A stretch of 12,555 nucleotides of DNA from CAYUVF01 sp964448045 (GTDB lineage: Bacteria; Bacteroidota; Rhodothermia; Rhodothermales; Salinibacteraceae): positions 1-12,555 of the forward strand of contig CAYUVF010000082.1 of the NCBI GenBank assembly GCA_964448045.1. The letters run 5' to 3'. Below, in pieces: positions 6,468 to 12,555 of the stretch. The notes under the pieces are model-generated. The model ran no database searches. It saw only the letters and a list, made by a program, of their open reading frames with translations, and was not told the DNA's origin. The position numbers and the translations under genes were made by a program. Within the stretch, counting starts at the first letter, position 1; each line of letters begins with the position of its first letter.

Positions 6468-7350
6468 ACCAGTGAAGGGACGATTCGTATTCCATGTCGA
6501 CGAGAAGCTGATTCCAGCGTCCCTCTTTGGCGTGCTTGAACGCGTGCCGGCATGCTGCATCGAAGTGATTTTTCCAGTCTCCCGCGATGCCCTTGCGGAG
6601 AAAGGCCGCCGGGCGCTCTTCGCCGCGTGTCCGGCCGGTCTTTGAGGTGAAAGCGTGCCGCGTCACAACGCGCTGGACGTCCTCGGCCGACGTGTTCAGG
6701 TTCAGCTGGCGTGTGAGTGCCGCGAGGGACCGGGCTGGATCGGTCAGGAGGTCTTCGTAGCGGACCTTGTAGGCGATCGGGGACTGGAACCAGGCCTCCA
6801 GCCGCGTGAGCAGGAAGTCGCCCTCTTCGATGAGCGTGGCGATGCGCTCGGCGGGGGGGAGTTGCTGGTAGCTCGGGCCCCAACCGCCGCGTTCTACGGG
6901 CAAGGTAGCCACGTAGAACGAGGCCGAGACGAGCACATCGCGCGGGTCGCGGTAAATGGTGACAAACTGGACGTCCTCGGCGAGGTCCGGTGGCACGGCA
7001 TAGGCCGGCGGAAAGGAGTGACTCTTGAAGATGGCGTGGCCGGAGGTGCGCGACAGATGGGTGAAGACGGCCGGGTAGTCGAGCACCAGCGTGCCGAGAT
7101 GCATGAACGGAGCCGGAAGCTCCCGTTGCTCGAAGGCCCCCAGGTCGCGGAGCAGGTTGAACAGCCAGGTCGAGCCGACCTTGTGGGGCGTGGCGACGAT
7201 GACGATGCGCCGCTCGCGGCGCAGCCGCCGCCACGCGATCGGCAGGGCATGCCGGCTGTTGCGGTAGAGTGCCAGTCCCATGCGTTCGAGCGACGCCGGG
7301 AGGTAGGCGCGCGTCGAACGGAGCAGCGGTTTGAGTGCGGGCAGCGGCAT
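6466..7350 (-). CDS. Sulfotransferase B (classic PAPS-dependent Sulfotransfer_1)
   Basis: 294 residues with the complete signature of cytosolic-type sulfotransferases. The 5'-phosphosulfate loop is TPHKVGSTW (54-62), with K57 aligned to the catalytic lysine of the TYPKSGTTW motif. FKSHSFPP (108-115) carries K109 and the presumed catalytic base H111. The 3'-phosphate motif is YRDPRDVLVSASFY (133-146), with R134 and S142 correctly spaced. VRYEDLLTDP (196-205) is the usual Y-E-D-L segment. RKGIAGDWKNHF (252-263) is the G-x-x-G-x-x-K cofactor loop. All key residues are present, so the enzyme is probably active. Residues 1-45 are a basic leader before the first strand (RIVIVATP), perhaps membrane-associating; a shorter start is possible but no better ATG precedes the strand. 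It follows the Wzy-like gene by 14 bases and shares its stop region with the ribosome binding site of the GT4 gene. The acceptor is inferred to be a sugar of the locus's glycan. Confidence 0.93.
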   Translation of the reverse strand: MPLPALKPLLRSTRAYLPASLERMGLALYRNSRHALPIAWRRLRRERRIVIVATPHKVGSTWLFNLLRDLGAFEQRELPAPFMHLGTLVLDYPAVFTHLSRTSGHAIFKSHSFPPAYAVPPDLAEDVQFVTIYRDPRDVLVSASFYVATLPVERGGWGPSYQQLPPAERIATLIEEGDFLLTRLEAWFQSPIAYKVRYEDLLTDPARSLAALTRQLNLNTSAEDVQRVVTRHAFTSKTGRTRGEERPAAFLRKGIAGDWKNHFDAACRHAFKHAKEGRWNQLLVDMEYESSLHW

Positions 7351-7364
7351 ATCTGGGAAGGAAA

Positions 7365-8801
7365 TTAAGATGCGGGGAGCTGCTCGAACGCCGCGCGGTC
7401 ACGGGCCGGCGGGGCCGGGTTCTCCTGCGCGCGCCGCTCGGCGGCCGTACGTGCCACGGCCAGCCCGAGGCCGATGAAGAGCCACGTAAACTCATCGAAG
7501 ACGTAGGCAATGTAGTAGGCTGCGCTGCCCGCCATCACCACCAGAGCCATCGCCACAATGGTTGCGTCCCGCGGGTCGCGGGCCGAGCGCCAGGTGGGCC
7601 CGAGGTGGCGAAGCGCCTGCACCACAACGCCCAGGTAGAGCAGGAAGCCGATCAGTCCGACCTGATAGACGAGCTGGATGTACTGATTGTGCAGCGCGGT
7701 CGTCACGATGCGCCCGTCGGGGCCCGTCGTTTCGAAATAGCTTCCGAGCCCTTTGCCGACCAGCAGGTAGTCGGTCGACCGGCGCAGCGCATCCTGCCAG
7801 ATGTGGAACCGCCAGTTGGCAGTCGGGTCGTCCTGGAAAGAGGTGAAGGCGGTCATGCGCTCGCCCAGGAAGGACAGCAGGCTGCTGGGGTAGACGAAGC
7901 TGACCAGCACGCCGGCGGCTACGAGCCCGGCGCCGAGCTTTAGCGTCTTGTGCCAGGGCAGCTCGCCCATCAGCAGCAGGGCCGCGATCACGACGCCACA
8001 CGCCAGCCAGACCGACCGGTGCCCGCAGATGATGATCAGCCCGAAAGTGAAGAGCAGAAGGCCGACGAGGGGGGCGCGACGCCCGTTCCAGAGCCTGTAG
8101 CGGTGGGTCAGATAGAGCGCGACGCCGCCCCAGACCAGCGTCAGCGTGGCCTTGTGGAAGAGCCACTTCGAGTATGCAGCGAACCCGAACTCGAATAGCA
8201 GTCCGCCTTTGAGGAGCGCCGTTGGAATCAGGAGAAGGCACACCGCCGTGAGCACCTTGAACAGGCGCCACTGCTCGTCTCGGGTCCGGAAGAAGATAAT
8301 GACGTACGGAAGTACGAGCAGGGGCCGGAAGAACCGCCGGTACTCACCCAGCGAGCTGACGATGCCGTACTCGGGAACCGATCGGAAGATCTCGAAGAAG
8401 AGCCATCCGGCCAGCAGCGTCCAGAACGCGCACATCCCAATCAGCACGGACCGCGCCCGATCATCATTGAACGCGAAGGCCGCCCCGAGCGCCACTGCAA
8501 TCCCGGCCAGCACCGGATCCGAGTAGTCGAGGTCAATCCCGCCGCCGATCTTACCGTAGGAGCGTAGCCCGGTCAGTTCATACAGAAAGATGTTTAGAAT
8601 CCCCCAGGCCGCGACCGTGACGGTCGGGTAGACGTAGGCCACGTAGCCGGCGCCGGCCACCAGGCAAAGCGCGGTCAGTAGGAGCAGGGCCGCGGCGCCC
8701 TGAAGCAGAATAAAGGCGCCGAGCAGCGTTCCTATGACGGCGAGCGTCCCGACCTCGCGCACCGCACGCGAAGCAGAGTCATAAACGAGCGATCCAGGCA
8801 T
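7365..8801 (-). CDS. O-antigen ligase / polymerase family membrane protein (Wzy-like)
   Basis: 478 residues, very hydrophobic, with roughly ten to eleven membrane segments (for example about 17-35, 37-57, 97-112, 119-137, 161-171, 181-197, 247-259, 265-278, 289-305, 376-398, 414-434, 438-450). Family members either polymerise flipped repeat units in the periplasm (Wzy) or ligate them to lipid A core (WaaL). Supporting marks are GHRSVWLA (260-267), the R-S-x-W-L-A string of the Wzy_C domain, and a large loop (about 306-375) ending in ALHNQYIQLVYQVGLIG (369-385), where the HN pair (371-372) is the other conserved element. That placement between flippase and glycosyltransferases favours Wzy over a ligase, but sequence alone cannot decide. 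The start at 8801 gives a short N-terminal tail before the first helix; the long upstream open frame is only a shadow of the flippase gene. An 83-base gap separates it from that gene. The C-terminal 25 residues are polar and probably disordered. Confidence 0.85.
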   Translation of the reverse strand: MPGSLVYDSASRAVREVGTLAVIGTLLGAFILLQGAAALLLLTALCLVAGAGYVAYVYPTVTVAAWGILNIFLYELTGLRSYGKIGGGIDLDYSDPVLAGIAVALGAAFAFNDDRARSVLIGMCAFWTLLAGWLFFEIFRSVPEYGIVSSLGEYRRFFRPLLVLPYVIIFFRTRDEQWRLFKVLTAVCLLLIPTALLKGGLLFEFGFAAYSKWLFHKATLTLVWGGVALYLTHRYRLWNGRRAPLVGLLLFTFGLIIICGHRSVWLACGVVIAALLLMGELPWHKTLKLGAGLVAAGVLVSFVYPSSLLSFLGERMTAFTSFQDDPTANWRFHIWQDALRRSTDYLLVGKGLGSYFETTGPDGRIVTTALHNQYIQLVYQVGLIGFLLYLGVVVQALRHLGPTWRSARDPRDATIVAMALVVMAGSAAYYIAYVFDEFTWLFIGLGLAVARTAAERRAQENPAPPARDRAAFEQLPAS

Positions 8802-8884
8802 GGGCAACAATATCGGTAAAGAGGGGAGCGGAAACGGGGCCGTACCCGTCTTGGGCCGCCATCGGCATCGTAGGAATAGTCCTA

Positions 8885-10768
8885 TCAGTCGTCCCCGGCT
8901 GCTGAAGCGTTCGGGGTGCCGTTCAGGGACGGTGCGACGGCAGGGGGCCGATCGGTGTGTGGGGGCGTTGATGTGAGGGCAGACGGGGACGGCGCGGGGA
9001 CGGTGGAGGCCGGTCTGGTACCGTTCGAGGACGGGGGGGCGGATGGGGCGCCGGGGGCGGGCTGGACGTAGCCGATGTAGAGCAGGCTCACGCCCGCGAC
9101 GAGTCCCGCGCCCGCCGCAACGAGCCCTGCGCCCGCCAGCCCGCCGCTGAGGTGCTGCCAGGCGATCACTGCGTCCGATGCGTTGATTCCAAGCGCGCCC
9201 AGCATCCGCGGAGTGAGGAGGGCAAGTGGAACGGCCCCGGCGGGAAGTAGCACCAGCAGGGGCGGCACGGCCGGGAGCCGCACGAGCACCTGGTGGAGCC
9301 GGGTTGCGGGCGCCAGGTTCAGCTTGGGCAGGACCCGCTCGACGACGGTGCGCACCTCGCCGATCGGCATCAGGCCGATGCAGAGCGCCAGGATTACGCC
9401 CCCGGCGATGATTTCGAGCCCAAACGCCCATGGGCCGGGCACCTGGGCCGCATAAAGCAGTTCGGAGAGTGCCATCAGAAGGCCTCCGATGAGGGTGCTG
9501 TACACCAGTCCAGGCACGTACGCCCGCAACAGGTGGGCCATAGGAATCTGAAGCGCGCGGTGCATCACCCATCCGTAGCTGAGGTGGCGAGCGGCCTGCG
9601 CGCAGAGGAGCGCCCACGCAAACCCGACGAGCCCGCGCTCGCGGAAGAGATAGAAGAAGAAACCCAGCGCAAGGATGAATCCGATCTGGAGCACAATGCG
9701 GGCATTGAGCCGCGCCGTCGCTTCGCAGGTGACTGTCGAAAACCCGGTCAGGACTTGCAGGGCGACCGCCAAGGCCAGAACTTGCAGCACGGGGATGGCG
9801 TCGAGCCATTGGTCGCCAAGCAAGAGCAGTACCGCTTCCCGCGCCGTTACCGAGAGACCGACGCACGCCGGGAGGATGAGCACGCCGAAGAGCAGGATCG
9901 TCGTCACGTAGCCTCGTCGAAGCTGTGCGACGTCACGTTGGATCCGGCTGAACGAGGGAAAGAGCACATTTGAAAAGCTGGCGCTGAGCTTGCGCGCCGG
10001 GAGAAACGCGACCAGATAGGCCCGGTCGTAGAGTCCCAGAAGGCCTGCGCCCAGATAGCGGCCGATCAGCAGTTTGTCCAGGCTGGAGCCGGTAAAGTCG
10101 AGCAGGCCAATCATCGAAAAGCGCCCGCCGAAGGACAGGAGGTCGCGGTACTGGACAGGTGTGGTGACCAGGCTGACCCCGTGGCGCACCTTCGCGATCG
10201 ACAGCAGGGCAGCGATGCCGCCCTGCGTCAGTGTGGCGACGACGAGGCTCCAGACACCGAAGCCTGCGTACGCCAGCCCGATGCCCACGACGCCATAGGC
10301 GAGGGCGTACGATGCGATGGAGATCAGGCCCAACGTCCGAAAATCGAGCTGGCGCTGCAGGAGGTGGAGCGAGGTCGACGAGAGCCCCGTGATCAGAAAG
10401 GAGAGCCCGAGTGCACGAACAACCGGCACCACGTCGGATTGGTCGAAGAGCAGCGTAGCCAGCGGTGCGCCGGCGATCATCAGCAGGGCAAACAGGCTGC
10501 CCAGTCCCAGCGATAACAAGAACGCGGCGTGGATATCGGCCGTGCTGAGGTCGATTTTCTGCACGAGCGCCGGGCCGATGCCCATTTTGGCAAAGTAGCC
10601 ACCAAAGCTGATGACGACCATCGCCATGGCGACGAGGCCGAACGCCTCCGGGGTCAGGAGGCGCGCCATGATGGCACTCAGGAAGATCTGCAGTACCGAC
10701 GTGATCGCCGTCGACGCGTAGCTCCACTTGATCCCGTGGAATGCCCTGGATGTAAGATTCCCCTTCAT
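8885..10768 (-). CDS. wzx: Polysaccharide flippase, Wzx/WzxC-type (MOP superfamily)
   Basis: 627 residues. It should flip the undecaprenyl-linked repeat unit across the inner membrane. The N-terminus (GIKWSYASTAITSVLQIFLSAIMARLLTPEAFG, spanning 12-44) is the family hallmark: a first amphipathic helix, then the R-x-L-T-P-E-x-F-G turn. LVQKIDLSTADIHAAF (68-83) and YLGAGLLGLYDRAYLVAFLP (238-257) are typical of the WzxC/RfbX-like branch, and about 12-14 helices follow to residue 470. Family members usually end near 480-500. This one adds a linker (471-497), two further hydrophobic stretches (498-519 and 541-566) and a 60-residue Pro/Ser/Ala/Thr-rich tail (568-627) that looks disordered. The start at 10768 lies 22 bases after the stop of sulfotransferase A. 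A GGAGG (10783-10779) sits 10 bases upstream, a slightly distant Shine-Dalgarno. The flippase role is firm; the extension's role is unknown. Confidence 0.92.
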   Translation of the reverse strand: MKGNLTSRAFHGIKWSYASTAITSVLQIFLSAIMARLLTPEAFGLVAMAMVVISFGGYFAKMGIGPALVQKIDLSTADIHAAFLLSLGLGSLFALLMIAGAPLATLLFDQSDVVPVVRALGLSFLITGLSSTSLHLLQRQLDFRTLGLISIASYALAYGVVGIGLAYAGFGVWSLVVATLTQGGIAALLSIAKVRHGVSLVTTPVQYRDLLSFGGRFSMIGLLDFTGSSLDKLLIGRYLGAGLLGLYDRAYLVAFLPARKLSASFSNVLFPSFSRIQRDVAQLRRGYVTTILLFGVLILPACVGLSVTAREAVLLLLGDQWLDAIPVLQVLALAVALQVLTGFSTVTCEATARLNARIVLQIGFILALGFFFYLFRERGLVGFAWALLCAQAARHLSYGWVMHRALQIPMAHLLRAYVPGLVYSTLIGGLLMALSELLYAAQVPGPWAFGLEIIAGGVILALCIGLMPIGEVRTVVERVLPKLNLAPATRLHQVLVRLPAVPPLLVLLPAGAVPLALLTPRMLGALGINASDAVIAWQHLSGGLAGAGLVAAGAGLVAGVSLLYIGYVQPAPGAPSAPPSSNGTRPASTVPAPSPSALTSTPPHTDRPPAVAPSLNGTPNASAAGDD

Positions 10769-10790
10769 GGGCCCGTGGCCTCCGGTGTGC

Positions 10791-11753
10791 CTACTGCATC
10801 CACGGTGACAGATCCCGCTGGATCAGGTCCTGCAGCTTCAGAATATCGTCGCGGTAGTACCGGTGGGTCAGATCCCGCCGGGTCGCGGCCGGGAGGGACA
10901 CACGGCTCAGGTTGCGATTTTTGAGCGCGTTCTGACAGCGCGCCAGCGTGTGGACGACCGATTCGGGGACGAGCCGCTTGACCACGGATTTCGCCCGGGC
11001 CGATCCATTCAGCAGCCGGTCCAGGGCTTTACTCCGCGGAACACCGGAGGCATTGATGCGCCCGGATACGTCGGGGGTCACCTCCGGGTCGATCTTCAGC
11101 GCACGAAAAAGAGACTGTACCGCGCGGATCGGATCGGCGCAGAGGTCGTCGTAGAGGATGACGTGGAGCTGGTCCGCGTCGAAGCGCGCGTAATAGCGCT
11201 CGAGTTGGGTGTGATAGAAGCCTTCCCGGAGATGATGGAGATATCCGCCCCGCCCGCTGGATACGCTCCGCTGTTCGGCGTCCAGGATGCGGATGAAATC
11301 ATCGACCAGCGCGTCCGCCCCCTCATCGGTGTGTTTGACGAACTGCGAGTACGCCCGATCGATAGGCTGACGGAGGATGGCGATCAGCTGGGCCTCGGGC
11401 ACCGTGCGGCTAATTTGATCGGGAGCGAGAGGACTGTACAGATATGAGGGCGAGGCCTCACCGATGGCCGGCTGATCGGTCACTCCGTCGAAGAGCGCGC
11501 GATACGCCGTGAGGTCGGTCAGGAGCTGGCCGCTCCGGTGTTTGCGATCGACCCACTGCTGGATCCAGGCCTGATCACCCGGAAGGTCGAATCCCATCTT
11601 GCGCGCATCGAAGCCGGCACTCGGATCGAGGGCGAAGAAGTTGGTCTCCTTGATCGGGCTCAAATAGACCTCGGGATGTTGCATTAGGTAATAGTACAGC
11701 GCCGTCGTACCCGATCGGGCCGCACCAATAATCAGAAAAGTGGGAAGGGGCAT
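10791..11753 (-). CDS. Sulfotransferase A (NDST-like Sulfotransfer_1)
   Basis: 320 residues. The first strand and PAPS loop, FLIIGAARSGTTAL (6-19), begin at residue 6, supporting the ATG at 11753 over the longer open frame. The order of motifs matches bacterial proteins related to heparan N-deacetylase/N-sulfotransferases: HPEVYLSPIKETNFF (26-40), where K35-E36 is the K-E signature; IGEASPSYLY (97-106); the 3'-phosphate motif ILRQPIDRAYSQF (126-138), with R128 and S136; then GGYLHHLREGFYHTQLERYYARF (169-191 as a span) and VILYDDLCADP (198-208). About residues 240-300 form a basic segment. It should move sulfate from PAPS to a glycan hydroxyl or amine. It is 38 bases after gmd and 22 before wzx, so it is embedded in the operon. 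No Shine-Dalgarno is visible; the leader is a C/T-rich tract. Substrate is inferred from context only. Confidence 0.92.
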   Translation of the reverse strand: MPLPTFLIIGAARSGTTALYYYLMQHPEVYLSPIKETNFFALDPSAGFDARKMGFDLPGDQAWIQQWVDRKHRSGQLLTDLTAYRALFDGVTDQPAIGEASPSYLYSPLAPDQISRTVPEAQLIAILRQPIDRAYSQFVKHTDEGADALVDDFIRILDAEQRSVSSGRGGYLHHLREGFYHTQLERYYARFDADQLHVILYDDLCADPIRAVQSLFRALKIDPEVTPDVSGRINASGVPRSKALDRLLNGSARAKSVVKRLVPESVVHTLARCQNALKNRNLSRVSLPAATRRDLTHRYYRDDILKLQDLIQRDLSPWMQ

Positions 11754-11791
11754 CGGCGTAGAAGTCAGAGAGAGGGACAGGCGAGATGTTG

Positions 11792-12555
11792 CTATCCGGG
11801 AAGGTGGAGCGCCACCGTCTGCTCTGTCCGCGCGTCGGCGAGATCCTGTTCGACCATCTCGCGGGTCATCGCCTCCAGCGAGGTCGCTGGCTGCCAGCCG
11901 AGCTGTTCGCGGGCTTTTGCCGCGTCGCCCAGCAGAATATCCACCTCCGTCGGCCGGTAGTAGCGCGGGTCGATCTCCACAACGCATTGTCCGGTCTCCG
12001 CGTCGTAGCCTTTCTCGTCTTGGCCCTCTCCCTCCCAGGCGAGCTCGATGTCAGCGGCCTCAAACGCCTTCGTGGCAAACTGGCGGACCGTCGTCGTCCG
12101 GCCGGTCGCCAGGACGTAGTCGCCCGGCGCGTCCTGCTGGAGCATGCGGTACATACCCTCCACGTAGTCGCGGGCGTGGCCCCAGTCTCTTTTAGCATCT
12201 AAGTTGCCCAGGTACGTCTTCTCTTGCAGCCCGACTCGGATGCGCGCGGCGGCGCGGGTGATCTTGCGGGTCACGAAGGTCTCGCCGCGGCGCGGGCTCT
12301 CGTGGTTGAAGAGGATCCCGTTCGAGGCGTGGATGCCGTAGGCCTCGCGGTAGTTGACGGTAATCCAGTACGCGTAGAGCTTCGCCGCCGCATAGGGGCT
12401 TCGCGGGTAGAACGGCGTCGTCTCGCTCTGGGGGGTCTCGACGACCTTGCCGTAGAGCTCCGAGGTCGAAGCCTGGTAGAAGCGGGTTGTGCCGGTGAGG
12501 TCGAGGATGCGGATCGCTTCGAGGAGGCGCAAGGTTCCGAGGGCATCGACGTCGG
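11792..12555 (-). CDS. gmd: GDP-mannose 4,6-dehydratase, 5' end cut by the window
   Basis: Converts GDP-D-mannose to GDP-4-keto-6-deoxy-D-mannose with bound NADP(H), the precursor of GDP-fucose, GDP-rhamnose and GDP-perosamine. The frame is open to the right edge (ADVDALGTLRLLEAIR begins there), so about the first 110 residues, including the Gly-rich NADP-binding loop, lie outside the window. Visible catalytic marks are FYQASTSELYG (S/T and E of the S-T-x-E site) and the Y-x-x-x-K pair in SPYAAAKLYAYW. The family block LFNHESPRRGETFVTRKITR is intact, then LGNLDAKRDWGHARDYVEGMY and the C-terminal YYRPTEVDILLGDAAKAREQLGW. All are highly conserved in short-chain dehydrogenase/reductase enzymes of this class, so the call is firm. 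A TTG at 12532 is a Leu codon within the gene, not its start. It is the most upstream visible gene; a reductase such as GDP-fucose synthase may lie further right. Confidence 0.97.
   Translation of the reverse strand, partial: DVDALGTLRLLEAIRILDLTGTTRFYQASTSELYGKVVETPQSETTPFYPRSPYAAAKLYAYWITVNYREAYGIHASNGILFNHESPRRGETFVTRKITRAAARIRVGLQEKTYLGNLDAKRDWGHARDYVEGMYRMLQQDAPGDYVLATGRTTTVRQFATKAFEAADIELAWEGEGQDEKGYDAETGQCVVEIDPRYYRPTEVDILLGDAAKAREQLGWQPATSLEAMTREMVEQDLADARTEQTVALHLPG

Noticed and set aside
8782..8871. Small minus-strand frame of about 29 codons in the gap before the Wzy-like gene (starts MPMAAQDGYG)
   Set aside because: Very short, overlaps the Wzy-like start in another frame, no ribosome binding site; probably chance.
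7365..9866. An 833-codon open frame covering the Wzy-like gene and part of wzx
   Set aside because: Only the part from the ATG at 8801 has membrane-protein character; upstream it is Arg/Pro/Ala-rich sequence antisense in frame to codons of wzx, a high-GC shadow.
1..12555. CRISPR array, insertion sequence, tRNA or rRNA
   Set aside because: No regularly spaced repeats, no transposase motifs or terminal repeats, and no tRNA or rRNA consensus strings were seen on either strand.

Overview
The window is a high-GC bacterial surface-polysaccharide locus, with every supported gene on the minus strand, so it is transcribed from right to left. Nine complete genes and one gene cut by the right edge form one tightly packed run from 12555 down to 1434, with gaps of about 5 to 110 bases. 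In transcription order they are: a GDP-mannose 4,6-dehydratase (gmd, 5' part outside the window), sulfotransferase A, a Wzx-type flippase, a Wzy/O-antigen-ligase-type membrane protein, sulfotransferase B, a GT4 glycosyltransferase, a GT2 glycosyltransferase, a third and more divergent glycosyltransferase, sulfotransferase C and sulfotransferase D.

Together the genes describe a Wzx/Wzy-dependent pathway for a sulfated exopolysaccharide, capsule or O-antigen. Gmd would supply GDP-4-keto-6-deoxymannose for fucose-, rhamnose- or perosamine-type sugars. The glycosyltransferases build the repeat unit on the inner face of the membrane. The sulfotransferases, all with recognisable PAPS-binding motifs, would sulfate it. 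Wzx would flip it and the Wzy-like protein would polymerise or ligate it in the periplasm. The striking feature is four sulfotransferases of clearly different subtypes in about 10.3 kb. No PAPS-synthesis, initiating transferase or export/chain-length (Wza/Wzc) genes are in the window; they would have to lie elsewhere.

Left of the cluster, bases 208-1433 form about 1.2 kb of gene-poor spacer in which I find no supportable gene, only some inverted repeats and promoter-like strings. At the left edge (207 down to 1) a minus-strand reading frame begins with an Arg/Pro-rich leader and a good Sec-type signal peptide. It is the N-terminus of a secreted protein that continues outside the window.

Organism (inference, low confidence): high GC, mostly no Shine-Dalgarno ahead of starts, a Gram-negative type Wzx/Wzy locus and abundant sulfotransferases suit a marine, halophilic or thermophilic bacterium such as the Rhodothermota (Salinibacter/Rhodothermus relatives). 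Nothing in the window is diagnostic.
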